From Paenibacillus sp. FSL R7-0273 (GTDB taxonomy: Bacteria > Bacillota > Bacilli > Paenibacillales > Paenibacillaceae): DNA of 64,000 bases. Positions 10,642-19,428 of this stretch are shown in pieces; position 1 is the stretch's first letter, and each line of letters begins with the position of its first letter. A program made the position numbers and the translations under genes. The notes below the pieces were generated by a model. The model was not told where the DNA came from, did no database searches, and was given only the letters and a program-made list of their open reading frames with translations. The stretch is from contig NZ_CP009283.1 of the NCBI RefSeq assembly GCF_000758625.1, positions 6,202,501 to 6,266,500 of the forward strand. Reading direction: 5' to 3'.

Positions 10642-11801
10642 TTACTTTTTGAAAATCACGACCATATGCTTGCTTCCCATATATTCAACGGAAGTATTTA
10701 ACTGCTCCGCCACAAAACGAACTGGAACGAACGTACTGCCGTTCTTCAGAAGTAAAGGAGCATCTTGCATCACCGTTTGCTGGTTTACTTTTACCTGCCT
10801 GTTCCCTACAGTCCAACGAATCGTTTTACCATCCTTCTGAATCGTTACCTCTTTGGTGCTCTGGTTCCAATTCACGGTTGCCCCAAGCTTCTCGGAGATG
10901 AAACGGATCGGCACATAGGTACGCCCCGTCTGAATAAATGGTGCTGCGGTAATACGATAAGCACTTTCTCCCACATAAGCTGTCGTGCTGCCGATCACCA
11001 GGCGCTGTGTCTTACGCTGACCAACAGGCAACTCATTTCCTGCAAGTTCCACGAATAATTTATATGTTTTCGATCCTTGGCTTAAATCTAAATAGTTATT
11101 TTGCAGCGCGAGTGGTTCGATGAATGCACCCGTATCATAATACGGAAAAAAACTACGTTGCTGGATCGGCTCTAAATCCCACACCCGGTTGTTGTTCAAA
11201 TATAGGTAACCCAAGCTTTGAAGATTTCTCAACGGCTCCAAATCATAGATTTGGTTAGATGATAAATTCAGAGTAAGCAAGTCAGTTAATTTAGACAAAG
11301 GAGCAAGATCTTTGATGTTATTATTCGCAGCATCGAGTCTCCAAAGATTAGCCAATCCTGCTAGCGGCCTTAGATCTGTGATCTTGTTAGAACTTATGGA
11401 TAACGTATTCAGATTAACTAAACTAATCCCGCTAGCGGTGAAAGATCATTGATTTGGTTCCTTAATATCGATAAATCTGTCAACTTCGTTAACTTCCTGA
11501 GAGGCTTAATATCCTCGATTTGATTGCTATCCAATTCCAAAGTCGTCACATTAACTGCATACTCCAAACCCTGCAAACTCTTAATTTCTTTACCCGATAA
11601 AGGAACGTCGGTCAGTGACTCTAAATCCTCTTTTGTTAGTGATTCATCGTCGTTTTTATTTAATAATGACTTAATCGCTTGTTCTAGTTTGAAATCCTCA
11701 AAAGCCAAAGGCTGCTGGTTAGACGCTTCCATGTAAGCCTGTCCTGGTAAGCCCAAACATATGACAAAAGTAATTAATAATCCGGCAAGGTATTTCTTCA
11801 T
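10642..11801 (-). pseudogene. Secreted leucine-rich-repeat / copper-amine-oxidase-N protein, split by a 5-bp duplication
   Basis: The 5' part (11801-11418) encodes a signal peptide (MKKYLAGLLITFVICLG) and internalin-like 22-residue repeats (LELDSNQIEDIKPLRKLTKL), then stops. The 3' part (to 10642) continues the same repeats and ends in two copper-amine-oxidase-N type stalk motifs (GRTYVPIRFISEKLGATV and GSTFVPVRFVAEQL). Between them the minus strand carries TAGTT twice in tandem (plus strand AACTAAACTA, 11416-11425). Deleting one copy restores an uninterrupted reading frame of about 384 aa with repeats in register. It is either a recent pseudogene, a phase-variable gene or a sequencing error. 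The intact product would be a secreted surface-associated protein. Ribosome site AGAGAGGAA precedes the first ATG. Confidence 0.85.
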
Positions 11802-11934
11802 TGAACCATTCCTCTCTAATCACTGTAAACAATAAGATTAGAGGTTAAACTAAGATTCGCATCAAGTCAAGAGCTTAGCTCTGTTAAACTGCCCGTTAAC
11901 TGAACAAAAGCAGCCAGACTAACGTTCCCTGCAA

Positions 11935-12441
11935 TCATAATCTCTTAACAAAAAACATATTCAGATCGTCATCTACAATTACCTGCTGGCCATATTGTAG
12001 GTACTCGCCGTTTCTAAATATTCCTTTGCCGTCCGGAACATATCCGCGATTAACGTATAAGGTTTGTGCAGCTCCATAATCACTGAATAGGCCTACACCA
12101 AGGCCAGCGGCTTCTGATCTTTCTCTAATTATTTCTTCCGCCTTATCCATCAACAATGTGCCTATTCCGTAACGCCGATACTTAATCAGTACATTAAAAT
12201 CCTGAATTTCAGGTATAGAATGCTTTTTAAAATAAGGATAATCTGATTGCCAAAGTACATTGACATAACCCGCAAAATCACCTTCAACCTCAGCCACCAA
12301 TGTGACCCGCTGTTCTTTTCCCTGCTCATTCAGATATTGTAGAAAAAGCGTTACAGGCTTCTCCCACCCTTGATCATGAAAGGCCTCGGAGATCACCTCG
12401 GGATCACTTTCACTCAAGATACGGATAGTTACTTCATTCAT
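11935..12441 (-). CDS. GNAT family N-acetyltransferase
   Basis: A 168-aa protein of the Gcn5-related acetyltransferase fold, which transfers acetyl from acetyl-CoA to an amine. The acetyl-CoA loop is visible as YRRYGIGTLLMDKAEEII (motif A, R/QxxGxG/A), preceded by strand VAEVEGDFAGYVNV, and followed by the motif-B region LGVGLFSDYGAAQTLYVNRGY. The ATG follows GGAGAGGTGA. Substrate cannot be told from sequence; the tail YVPDGKGIFRNGEYLQYGQ is common in uncharacterised Firmicute members. It is divergent from the NAD(P)H-binding gene. Confidence 0.85.
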   Translation of the reverse strand: MNEVTIRILSESDPEVISEAFHDQGWEKPVTLFLQYLNEQGKEQRVTLVAEVEGDFAGYVNVLWQSDYPYFKKHSIPEIQDFNVLIKYRRYGIGTLLMDKAEEIIRERSEAAGLGVGLFSDYGAAQTLYVNRGYVPDGKGIFRNGEYLQYGQQVIVDDDLNMFFVKRL

Positions 12442-12508
12442 AAAATCACCTCTCCTTTCCTTTATAATAAAATAAAAGAAAGCAGATCAACTAGGAGGTT
12501 CCCCTTAT

Positions 12509-13129
12509 ATGAATATATTGATTCTTGGTGCCACTGGAAGGGTTGGGAGCCACATCGTTAACCATGCTCTTCAGGATGGACATCATGTGACCGTATTAGT
12601 CCGCACTCCGGAGAAGCTCCAGCAGTTTAATCAGAACCTGACGGTTATCCATGGTAACGTGGTAAATAAAGAGGATATCACCCATGCAGTACAAGGAAAT
12701 GATGTAGTGATTAGTGCCCTAAGTACAGATGGTACTACAACTCTATCAGACAGTATGCCTTTCATTATTGAGGCCATGTACAACGAAGGTATACAACGTA
12801 TCATAACCGTAGGAACTGCCGGTATTCTGCAAAGTGAACAGTCCCCTCATCTTCTGCGCTATCAATCAAGCGAATCGAAACGCAGGTCAACCCGTGCAGC
12901 AGAGGAACATCATCAGGTATATCATTTGCTAGAACAATCGGCTCTTAACTGGACTATCGTATGCCCTACCTCCTTGCAGGATGGAGAGCGTTTGCGGATC
13001 TACCGTGTGAAACGCAATATTCTGCCTGAAGATGGTATTGAAATATCGGTGCCGGATACAGCTGAATTTACTTATAGTCAAATACAAGCTGCTAATTTCA
13101 CGAACTCGCGTGTAGGCATTGCTTACTGA
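12509..13129 (+). CDS. NAD(P)H-binding protein, atypical short-chain reductase family
   Basis: A 206-aa single-domain Rossmann protein. The nucleotide loop GATGRVGSHI is at residues 7-16, and the following strand-helix pattern (HHVTVLVRTPEKL, VIHGNVVNKEDI, VVISALSTDGT) matches the NmrA/YwnB-like group of putative oxidoreductases or redox sensors. AGGAGG precedes the ATG. Its last 7 nt overlap the 3' end of the convergent ECF-operon gene, so the two transcripts must overlap. Confidence 0.82.
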   Translation: MNILILGATGRVGSHIVNHALQDGHHVTVLVRTPEKLQQFNQNLTVIHGNVVNKEDITHAVQGNDVVISALSTDGTTTLSDSMPFIIEAMYNEGIQRIITVGTAGILQSEQSPHLLRYQSSESKRRSTRAAEEHHQVYHLLEQSALNWTIVCPTSLQDGERLRIYRVKRNILPEDGIEISVPDTAEFTYSQIQAANFTNSRVGIAY

Positions 13130-13404
13130 TTTCTGTTTTGAATAACCCTAATTCGATCATTTTGCTCTTGCAGCCGGAATGACGCCGTCTGTTCAATTCT
13201 GCGCTGTGAACGCAAGACGGCCCGGTCAATTCGGGTTGAGATCACTTCCAACCACCTTGCACCATACCCGATATCATTCCTGATTATTGAATTCTTAATG
13301 GCCTCTGCTTCATGTTCAGTTAACTTAGCACTATTAATCCAAGCAGAGAGATCAGGTCTTTCTTTCTCGAAGGATCTCCATTCTTCACGAAATTCATCAC
13401 TCAT
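13123..13404 (-). CDS. Small protein coupled to ECF sigma factor, unknown function
   Basis: A 93-aa polar, highly charged protein (N-terminal MSDEFREEWRSFEKERPD, C-terminal RRIEQTASFRLQEQNDR). It has no membrane segment, so it is not a classic membrane anti-sigma factor. Its ATG overlaps the sigma factor stop in an ATGA arrangement, meaning translational coupling at fixed ratio. That position is where anti-sigma or sigma-modulating proteins usually sit, so I infer a role in sigma control; no known domain is recognised. The 3' end overlaps a convergent gene. Confidence 0.7.
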   Translation of the reverse strand: MSDEFREEWRSFEKERPDLSAWINSAKLTEHEAEAIKNSIIRNDIGYGARWLEVISTRIDRAVLRSQRRIEQTASFRLQEQNDRIRVIQNRNQ

Positions 13405-13946
13405 GGCTGTACTCCTTCCCCTTGAAAAGCTTCCAGCTCTTGCCGCAGCTTCTTGCGCGCCATACTGAGTCTATATCTAACGGTTCCCGCCGGTAATTCG
13501 AGAAGCTCACCGATCTCTGAACTGTTCATTTGTCCGATGAACTGGAGTATTAAAACACGGTACAGATTATCGGGAAGCCGCAAAATCGCTTGCTCTACAT
13601 TAAAGATTTGCTCCTTAATTTCAAAGGAGTCCTCAGCCGATTTCGACACTAGCGTCTTGCTGACAGCATCAGCTTTTATCTTATCCTCCGTCCTGTTTTG
13701 TGTTGAACGTTTCCGGTAATGATCAATGACCAGGTTTTTTGCTATACGATAGATCCAGTACCGAGACTCGTCGAGTCCCAGCTCTATACCCACATGGATT
13801 TGATTCCAAATTCTCAGAAAAACCTCTTGCAGCAGATCTTTGCTTGTCTCCCGATGACTAACATGTGACATGATGTAGGCAAAGATAATATGGTGGTATT
13901 TACCGTACAGCTGATTAAAGAATGCCTCCCTCTGAGGGTCATTCAT
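13401..13946 (-). CDS. ECF-type RNA polymerase sigma factor
   Basis: A 181-aa sigma-70 family member with only regions 2 and 4. Region 2 shows KDLLQEVFLRIWNQ (2.2) and SRYWIYRIAKNLVIDHYRKR (2.3-2.4). Region 4 shows ILQFIGQMNSSEIGELLELPAGTVRYRLSMARKKLR, with the helix-turn-helix in the second half. It directs transcription of a limited regulon, most likely including its own operon. It lies 12 nt after the upstream gene and overlaps the downstream small gene by 4 nt. SD is AGGAGG. The signal it responds to is unknown. Confidence 0.9.
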   Translation of the reverse strand: MNDPQREAFFNQLYGKYHHIIFAYIMSHVSHRETSKDLLQEVFLRIWNQIHVGIELGLDESRYWIYRIAKNLVIDHYRKRSTQNRTEDKIKADAVSKTLVSKSAEDSFEIKEQIFNVEQAILRLPDNLYRVLILQFIGQMNSSEIGELLELPAGTVRYRLSMARKKLRQELEAFQGEGVQP

Positions 13947-13958
13947 TGACGTTGCCTC

Positions 13959-14660
13959 CTAGATCTGCACGGCACGAATATCGCCACACTTCAGAGCTGT
14001 AAGCGCCAGTAACAGCGAAGCCTGCTTGCTATCCGCCGTTTGAACGTTTCCCCACAAAAAGACCTCAGATACTTTTTCATGTAACAGCTCTGGAGAAACA
14101 TCAGCCTCAATACTGAATTCCCCCCTCAGGATCAAGGTGACTGGCTTCTTTAAGTAAAAGAAGAAATCATGACCAAATCGTTCTTGCCCAGAGAACATTC
14201 TTGGTTCACTTTGGTAGAAGTGTAGGTCACCGTACAACTGGGAGATTGAGGACGTAAGGACATATTCGCACTCCTTCGGCGCAAAGATTTCACCGGTGAG
14301 GATCAGGGATTTGTACCCGACCTTCCGGAATGGGGATGTAATGATTAGTTCCCCTGTAACAAGAAGAGTCTCCTCGGGATCACCATTTGCGTTCTCCAGA
14401 AAATCTCCGTGAAGCTTCAAATCTCCGTTCAGAACCTTAATCTTCATATCTGACGGTATAGAGATAACGCTTCCAACATAATGCATTGGAATTATATGGA
14501 TACTACTTTCAAGCTGATCCGAAAGTAAAATCGTACCGACATATGAGATTTCCGATACATTTCTAAGCTCATCTACAGAACGCAAATGGCGGAGGTCCAA
14601 TAATCCAAGATATGAGATTTTCCCCTGTTCATTCATGAAGTCCGTTTGAAATTCATTCAT
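13959..14660 (-). CDS. Bactofilin-like / beta-helical repeat protein in ECF operon, unknown function
   Basis: A 233-aa protein with no signal peptide or membrane helix. Its middle consists of regularly spaced short beta strands followed by glycine (KVLNGDLKLHGDF, LLVTGELII, LILTGEIFAP, LILRGEFSIE), the look of a right-handed beta-helix such as bactofilins, though I cannot confirm the family. It is the first gene of a three-gene operon with an ECF sigma factor. I infer a structural or sensory protein whose expression is tied to that sigma factor. Confidence 0.65.
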   Translation of the reverse strand: MNEFQTDFMNEQGKISYLGLLDLRHLRSVDELRNVSEISYVGTILLSDQLESSIHIIPMHYVGSVISIPSDMKIKVLNGDLKLHGDFLENANGDPEETLLVTGELIITSPFRKVGYKSLILTGEIFAPKECEYVLTSSISQLYGDLHFYQSEPRMFSGQERFGHDFFFYLKKPVTLILRGEFSIEADVSPELLHEKVSEVFLWGNVQTADSKQASLLLALTALKCGDIRAVQI

Positions 14661-14741
14661 TGCATATCATCCTCTCGAATGGTTTCACTCTAAAAGACGT
14701 AACAGGTTGCCTAGTGTTGGGTTCCGTAATTAGCGTTTACT

Positions 14742-14781
14742 AAAAAAACAGGACACAAACCCATCCATCCGGCTTGTGTCC
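14742..14781 (-). terminator. Intrinsic terminator of the RidA gene
   Basis: GGACACAA (14751-14758) pairs with TTGTGTCC (14774-14781), and the minus strand continues into a run of seven T. It lies 40 nt after the stop codon of the RidA gene. Confidence 0.75.
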
Positions 14782-14820
14782 AATTTGATCTGCAAATATG
14801 AAATGTTCAGCAGGCCCGCT

Positions 14821-15219
14821 CTAGACTCTGGCAGCCCATACTTCAATTTCTATCTTTAATTCCGGCAGTCCCAGCTCCTTTATATAGCCAATGGTCATTG
14901 CGGGATAATCACTGCTGAACAGCTTTGCCCATTCTTCGTACATGTAATCCCAATCTATTTTCTCAGTAGCCCATATATTTACTTTAATTATATTTTCAGC
15001 TGCCAGCCCTTCAGAGCTCACCAATTTACCGATATTGGCAAAGGTGTTTGTAATCTGATCATTCAAATGCTCCGGAATCCGCCCCTGTTCATCTGCCCCG
15101 ACCTGACCGGAGGTTACGAACAGCTCAGCATTTCTGGGGATTTTGGTGATATGCGTGTAGTTTCCTACGGGGTGATACATACCTGCCGGGTTCTTTCTGG
15201 TGATATACGTCTTTTCCAT
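14821..15219 (-). CDS. RidA/YjgF/YER057c family protein
   Basis: A 132-aa protein of the RidA family, which hydrolyses reactive enamine/imine intermediates (such as 2-aminoacrylate) or has diverged roles. Family features seen are ELFVTSGQVGADEQGRIPEH near residues 30-50, the helix DQITNTFANIGKLVSSEGL, and VNIWATEKIDWDYMYEEW. The canonical Arg that binds the substrate carboxylate (near residue 105) is not obvious, so catalytic deaminase activity is uncertain. It is monocistronic with its own terminator; SD is GAGGTAA. Confidence 0.85.
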   Translation of the reverse strand: MEKTYITRKNPAGMYHPVGNYTHITKIPRNAELFVTSGQVGADEQGRIPEHLNDQITNTFANIGKLVSSEGLAAENIIKVNIWATEKIDWDYMYEEWAKLFSSDYPAMTIGYIKELGLPELKIEIEVWAARV

Positions 15220-15432
15220 GTTTCGTTACCTCGCATTCTAAAGAGTTTTTGTGCTATTTTTATGAGTTCATAATTAGGCAGACTTCACCCGTCAAATGAA
15301 TTCTAGAAAAAAACAGCCGTCGAATATCCATATCCACAAGAGATGAACCTTAAGGATTTTTTCTTCATGGACTGGACACTCCTTTCTCAGTAGAGGCAAA
15401 GTAAGATGATTTCTGATTATTATAGTTTAATA

Positions 15433-16203
15433 TTAATTGAATTGCCAGCAGCTCAAGCTGAGGTTACCGCACTGATAGCTCCGGTGAAGAAGTTTGGCCT
15501 TACGGCTGGCATCACCAGTGCCCATGGCCAGCAGCAGCGGGATGAAATGCTCGTTTGTGGGAACGGCTTCCCTGGCATAAGGGGCCAGCTCGCGGTATTG
15601 AAACAATGCTTCGGTATCCCATGTCTCGAGCTTACCCTGAATCCAGCTGTCAAACTGCTCAGCCCACCCGTCAATCCCCTCGGACGCCCAGTTCAATCCT
15701 CTTAAATTATGCACGGTTCCCCCGCTTCCGATAATGAGCACATCCTGTTCACGAAGCTCAGTCAGCGCCTTGCCGATTTGATACTGCTGTTCATTAGACA
15801 AGTGACGGTTTACGGATAGTGCAACGACCGGGATATCAGCATCCGGATAGAGCAGCTTCAGAACCGCCCATGCCCCGTGATCCAAGCCTCTTGTCTTATT
15901 CCCGGTGCTCTCAATGCCATACTTGGTGAACAAACTTTGGATTTGCTCCACAAGCCCCGGGTCACTCTGCGCCGGATAAGTCATCTGGTACAGCTCGTTC
16001 TGGAATCCGCCAAAATCATAAATCGTTTCATACGCCGCTGCAGCGCCAACCGTCTGGACTGCCTCTTCCCAGTGTGCGGAGAAAAGAACAATCGCCTTCG
16101 GCTTTGGCGTATTCTCTTTAAACTGCTTCAGCAGCCGGGTATAGTCATTATCCTCAAGTACGATTGATGGTGCGCCGTGTGCAAAAAAATAGGAAGGTAT
16201 CAT
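15433..16203 (-). CDS. Extradiol ring-cleavage dioxygenase, DODA/LigB-like
   Basis: A 256-aa protein of the class III extradiol dioxygenase family (YgiD/4,5-DOPA dioxygenase). Predicted metal and catalytic histidines are seen in FFAHGAPS near the N terminus, SAHWEE, LDHGAWAVL and SGGTVHNL. The family opens catechol-type rings with Fe or Zn. I chose the ATG at 16203; the GTG 12 nt upstream overlaps the ribosome site AAGGGG. It is immediately followed upstream by a same-strand esterase 20 nt away, so the two probably form an operon for an aromatic compound, and share regulation with the divergent XRE-cupin gene. Confidence 0.85.
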   Translation of the reverse strand: MIPSYFFAHGAPSIVLEDNDYTRLLKQFKENTPKPKAIVLFSAHWEEAVQTVGAAAAYETIYDFGGFQNELYQMTYPAQSDPGLVEQIQSLFTKYGIESTGNKTRGLDHGAWAVLKLLYPDADIPVVALSVNRHLSNEQQYQIGKALTELREQDVLIIGSGGTVHNLRGLNWASEGIDGWAEQFDSWIQGKLETWDTEALFQYRELAPYAREAVPTNEHFIPLLLAMGTGDASRKAKLLHRSYQCGNLSLSCWQFN

Positions 16204-16222
16204 CTTCTGTTCCACCCCTTGT

Positions 16223-16870
16223 TTAAATTAAATTGGCATCTTCCTTAATCCACTGTAAAAGATCTATTTGGTTCTCTTCGAATACGCCATGATCGGTCGG
16301 ATAGAGCTTGAACGTTACGCGCTCCGTTTGTTCTTGTAGATATGCAGCCGTCTCGTGCCCGATCCGGACCGGAAACACAGAATCATATTCCCCGTGTGAT
16401 GCAAATATAGAGACGTCCTTAATGCTGCGAAGGGAGTACTCCATTTTCACAAAATCAGGAATATACCCGTTGAGCGCTACAATTCCCTTCAATTTCGCCC
16501 CCATCGTAAGAGCAAGCGTCATAGACAGGATCGCCCCCTGGCTGAAGCCGAGCAAATAAAGTCTTTGAGGATCAACCGGATACTTCTCTGTAGCATACTG
16601 AATAAAAGATTCGAGGTCTTTAACCGCCTGGTCGAACATCTCCCGGATCGGGTTACCCAGGCTTTTCAAATCGTAATACTGGTATCCGGCACCGAGCGGC
16701 ATATTACCGCGAATACCTATGATGATGAATGCATCAGCCAGCGGGGCCACCAGACCATACATATTGCGTTCATTCGATCCCTTGCCGTGGAGTGTGAAAA
16801 TCACCGGATATTTCTTGCCCTGCTCCAGATTGGCCGGTAAGTGAATGTCATATGGATAAGCGGAAGTCAT
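16223..16870 (-). CDS. Alpha/beta hydrolase, carboxylesterase/phospholipase-like
   Basis: A 215-aa alpha/beta hydrolase. The nucleophile elbow is GFSQGAI, the acid appears in HGEYDSVFPV, and the His in DHGVFEENQ; the oxyanion strand is VIFTLHGKGSNERN. This matches the YpfH/AB_hydrolase_2 type. The ATG at 16870 follows AAGGAGGAG; a TTG 21 nt upstream lies before that site and is rejected. It is the promoter-proximal gene of a pair with the dioxygenase and is divergent from a XRE-cupin regulator, so it is probably repressed by that protein. Cytoplasmic. Confidence 0.85.
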   Translation of the reverse strand: MTSAYPYDIHLPANLEQGKKYPVIFTLHGKGSNERNMYGLVAPLADAFIIIGIRGNMPLGAGYQYYDLKSLGNPIREMFDQAVKDLESFIQYATEKYPVDPQRLYLLGFSQGAILSMTLALTMGAKLKGIVALNGYIPDFVKMEYSLRSIKDVSIFASHGEYDSVFPVRIGHETAAYLQEQTERVTFKLYPTDHGVFEENQIDLLQWIKEDANLI

Positions 16871-17020
16871 CTTTGACTCCTCCTTGCTCAATAAAATATT
16901 AGTAATAAAAATATATTTTCTATATCAGTAATTTAGCGTATGCTACATTGACTTGTCAACTTAAAAATTGATAATATGAAATTAAGTTTTGTATTACAAA
17001 TATCCCAAGGGTGTGATCAG

Positions 17021-17572
17021 ATGGATATCGGCTCAACGATCCGGGCTATCCGGAAACGTAAAAATATAACGATTGCCCAAATATGTGAATTAACCGGCTT
17101 ATCCCAAGGCTTTATGAGCCAGGTTGAAACGAATAAGACCTCACCGTCCATTTCCACATTGGAAAATATAGCCCAGGCGCTAAAAGTTCCCCTTGCCTAC
17201 CTGCTACTAAAGAAAGAAGACCGGATGCATATTGTCCGTAAGGACGAACGTACTATTACAACCAGCGGCCCGGCGAATCTAAAAGTAGAACACTTGAGTT
17301 CTACCCAGAACGTACGTATGAGCATCGTAGAGATCCCTCCCGGTGCCATGACCGGAGAGGCGCCGCATGCGCACGAAGGGCAGGAAGTGCATGTGGTAAT
17401 TAAGGGGAGAATATACGCAGAGCAAGGTGAGGATGGAGCCGAGTTCACAGAGGGGGACTCCTTTAGCTGGAATGCCTGCACCCCCCATCTGGTGAAAAAT
17501 ATAGGCGAAGACACAGCCATCGTTCTAATCTCCATCTATACCGAGAATGAGAACGGACAGGACCTGTTCTGA
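17021..17572 (+). CDS. XRE-family regulator with C-terminal cupin domain
   Basis: A 183-aa one-component regulator. Residues 5-60 form a Cro/CI helix-turn-helix (TIRAIRKRKNITIAQICELT, then GFMSQVETNKTSPSISTLE). The C-terminal half is a cupin (GEAPHAHEGQEVHVVIKGR, then WNACTPHLVKN) that probably binds a small ligand. This architecture is typical of PuuR/HipB-like local regulators. The ATG at 17021 has GGGTGTGAT ahead of it; an earlier ATG at 16976 has no site. It is divergent from the esterase-dioxygenase pair and likely controls it and itself. Confidence 0.87.
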   Translation: MDIGSTIRAIRKRKNITIAQICELTGLSQGFMSQVETNKTSPSISTLENIAQALKVPLAYLLLKKEDRMHIVRKDERTITTSGPANLKVEHLSSTQNVRMSIVEIPPGAMTGEAPHAHEGQEVHVVIKGRIYAEQGEDGAEFTEGDSFSWNACTPHLVKNIGEDTAIVLISIYTENENGQDLF

Positions 17573-17573
17573 G

Positions 17574-17618
17574 ACAAAAGCCCGCATCCGAGCCATAAGG
17601 CCGGGTGCGGGCTTTTGT
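17574..17618 (+). terminator. Intrinsic terminator after XRE-cupin gene
   Basis: ACAAAAGCCCGCA (17574-17586) pairs with TGCGGGCTTTTGT (17606-17618). The built-in T stretch and position directly after the stop codon fit a terminator. Confidence 0.8.
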
Positions 17619-17649
17619 GATGAGAAATATTCTTGCTTAAATCTAAAAT

Positions 17650-17687
17650 AATCCCGATGGGCCAAGGCTATTGGACACATCGGGATT
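17650..17687. terminator. Second hairpin, probable terminator of the TrmH-family gene
   Basis: Perfect 10-bp arms AATCCCGATG (17650-17659) and CATCGGGATT (17678-17687), with an inner CCAA/TTGG pairing. It lies between two convergent genes. Neither side has a long T run, so efficiency is uncertain. Confidence 0.5.
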
Positions 17688-17755
17688 GATTTTGTTGTGA
17701 TAATCCACATTCCGAACGGTGACAAGATGAATTACAGCTCACAAACACCAATGCG

Positions 17756-18553
17756 TTACTCCGCCCGCAGCCCCCGCTGCCGCATCCCCTCAAACAGCAA
17801 AATCGTAGCCGCCATCGCCGCATTCAACGACTCGGCCCGGCCGGCCATCGGAATGATGATGCTCTTGTCGACGAGCGCGGCCGTCTGCGGGGAGATGCCC
17901 TTACCTTCGCTGCCGATCAGCAGCCACTGGCTGCCGCGGAAGTCATGCGTGTAGCAGGAGTCCTCGCCGGTCAGCGAGGTGCTCACCAGGAGAGCACCGC
18001 GTTCCCGCGCCTGCGGCAGAACAACGCCCAGATCTCCCTCCACTACCGGGAGATGGAACATCGAGCCCATCGTGGAGCGGATGGTCTTAGGGTTGTACAG
18101 ATCGGCGCAGCCCTGGCCGAGGATAACCCCGTCTGCACCTGCAGCATCCGCGCTGCGGATGATCGTACCCACGTTGCCGGGGTCCTGGACGCCGTCCAGC
18201 ACGACCACCAGACTGTCCGGCTTCGCCAGGATCGTCTCTACGCCCTGCTGCTCCTTGCGGACAACCGCAAACACCGGCTGCGGCGTATTGGTGCTGCTGC
18301 ACTTGGCAATTACTGCCCCCGACACGCCGATGACCTCCATGCCCTGCACCGCCTGCAGGTGATCCCGCAGCTCAGACGGCATTCCCTTGTCCAGATCGTA
18401 GGCGAGAATTTCCACATCGGCTTCCGCCAATAGCGCTTCCTGTACGAGATGGATGCCTTCAACAATATATTTGCCGGACCTGTCGCGGTGCTTCTTCTCC
18501 TGCAAGCCGGCCCATTCTTTTACCCGCGTATTCTGCGGTGACAATATTTCCAT
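17756..18553 (-). CDS. ysgA: SpoU/TrmH family RNA 2'-O-methyltransferase
   Basis: A 265-aa RNA ribose methyltransferase of the SPOUT superfamily. The N-terminal substrate-binding region includes KYIVEGIHLVQEALL. The knotted AdoMet domain carries the three SpoU motifs: DPGNVGTIIRSADAAGADG (1), LLIGSEGKGI (2) and IIPMAGRAESLNAAMAATILLFE (3). The size and arrangement match YsgA/RlmB-like proteins that methylate 23S rRNA. In Bacillus ysgA is next to sspI, and sspI is indeed two genes away here, which supports the name. The exact modified nucleotide is not known from sequence. Confidence 0.88.
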   Translation of the reverse strand: MEILSPQNTRVKEWAGLQEKKHRDRSGKYIVEGIHLVQEALLAEADVEILAYDLDKGMPSELRDHLQAVQGMEVIGVSGAVIAKCSSTNTPQPVFAVVRKEQQGVETILAKPDSLVVVLDGVQDPGNVGTIIRSADAAGADGVILGQGCADLYNPKTIRSTMGSMFHLPVVEGDLGVVLPQARERGALLVSTSLTGEDSCYTHDFRGSQWLLIGSEGKGISPQTAALVDKSIIIPMAGRAESLNAAMAATILLFEGMRQRGLRAE

Positions 18554-18577
18554 GAAGTCCTTTCCTTTCGCACTTCG

Positions 18578-19237
18578 TTATTGATAAGCCATCTCCAGCT
18601 TATTCAGATTATCCTTGTGCCCGACGATAACCAGAACATCGCCGTCTGCCAGCCGGTCCTCGGCTCTTGGCGTAATGTTCATTTCATCGCCCCGGCGGAT
18701 GGCCATGACGTTGCAGCCGTATCTGGCACGGATGTCCAGCTCCAGCAGGTTTTTACCTAGCATCTGCTTCGGTACCTTCATGTCCAGGATGCTGTAATCC
18801 GGAGACAGCTCAATATAGTCGAGGATGTTCGGCGAGGCCAGATGATGCGCCACCCGTAAGCCCATGTCCCGTTCCGGATATATGATTTTGTCTGCGCCAA
18901 TCTTGCTCAGCACCTTGCCGTGCAGCTCATTTCTGGCTTTGACCAGAATCGCCGGCACACCCAGATCCTTCAGGATCAGCGTGGTCAGGATGCTGGCCTG
19001 TATATCTTCACCGATCGCCACAACGACAACGTCGAAGTTGCGGATCCCCAGCGCACGCAGCGCTTCCTCATCCGTCGAGTCTGCGGATACGGCATGGGTT
19101 ACAATCCCGGATATTTCCTGGGTCCGCTGTTCGTCGGTATCGATTGCCAGCACATCGTATCCCATGCCGCTGAGCGCCTTGGCTACACTTGAGCCGAAGC
19201 GTCCCATCCCGATAATCGCGTATTGTTTTTTGGCCAT
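18578..19237 (-). CDS. ktrA: Potassium uptake regulatory subunit KtrA/KtrC (RCK domain)
   Basis: A 219-aa cytoplasmic gating subunit of the Ktr potassium channel. The RCK-N Rossmann domain (IIGMGRFGSSVAKALSGMG, then VLAIDTDEQRTQEI) binds ATP/ADP, and the RCK-C domain (residues about 135-219, ending VLVIVGHKDNLNKLE) is the known c-di-AMP-binding module in related proteins. The membrane partner KtrB is not in this window, as is common for the KtrCD arrangement, so ktrA versus ktrC cannot be decided. SD is CAGGAGG. No c-di-AMP riboswitch is seen upstream. Confidence 0.88.
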   Translation of the reverse strand: MAKKQYAIIGMGRFGSSVAKALSGMGYDVLAIDTDEQRTQEISGIVTHAVSADSTDEEALRALGIRNFDVVVVAIGEDIQASILTTLILKDLGVPAILVKARNELHGKVLSKIGADKIIYPERDMGLRVAHHLASPNILDYIELSPDYSILDMKVPKQMLGKNLLELDIRARYGCNVMAIRRGDEMNITPRAEDRLADGDVLVIVGHKDNLNKLEMAYQ

Positions 19238-19299
19238 GTCCGTGTACCTCCTGCAGCATTTTTCATCTCACACAGTATAGCATAAGGGCGGCCAAACTT

Positions 19300-19329
19300 G
19301 AATTTTCACTGCCGCCGCAGGGCACATTA
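19300..19329 (+). promoter_or_regulatory. Candidate sigma-G promoter for sspI
   Basis: A -35-like GAATT (19300-19304) and a -10-like CACATTA (19323-19329) are separated by 18 nt. Each box differs from the forespore sigma-G consensus (GHATR, CATnHTA) by one base. The position about 100 nt upstream of the spore protein gene fits forespore expression. Confidence 0.4.
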
Positions 19330-19428
19330 GTACAGGGCGTTTTGGATAAGGCAGAGGTTTGTTCTGATTGTCTCTTCCAGTATTTCTGCCCCTTGAAGCT
19401 TTCCACACAATTAAAAAGGAGGTGCACA

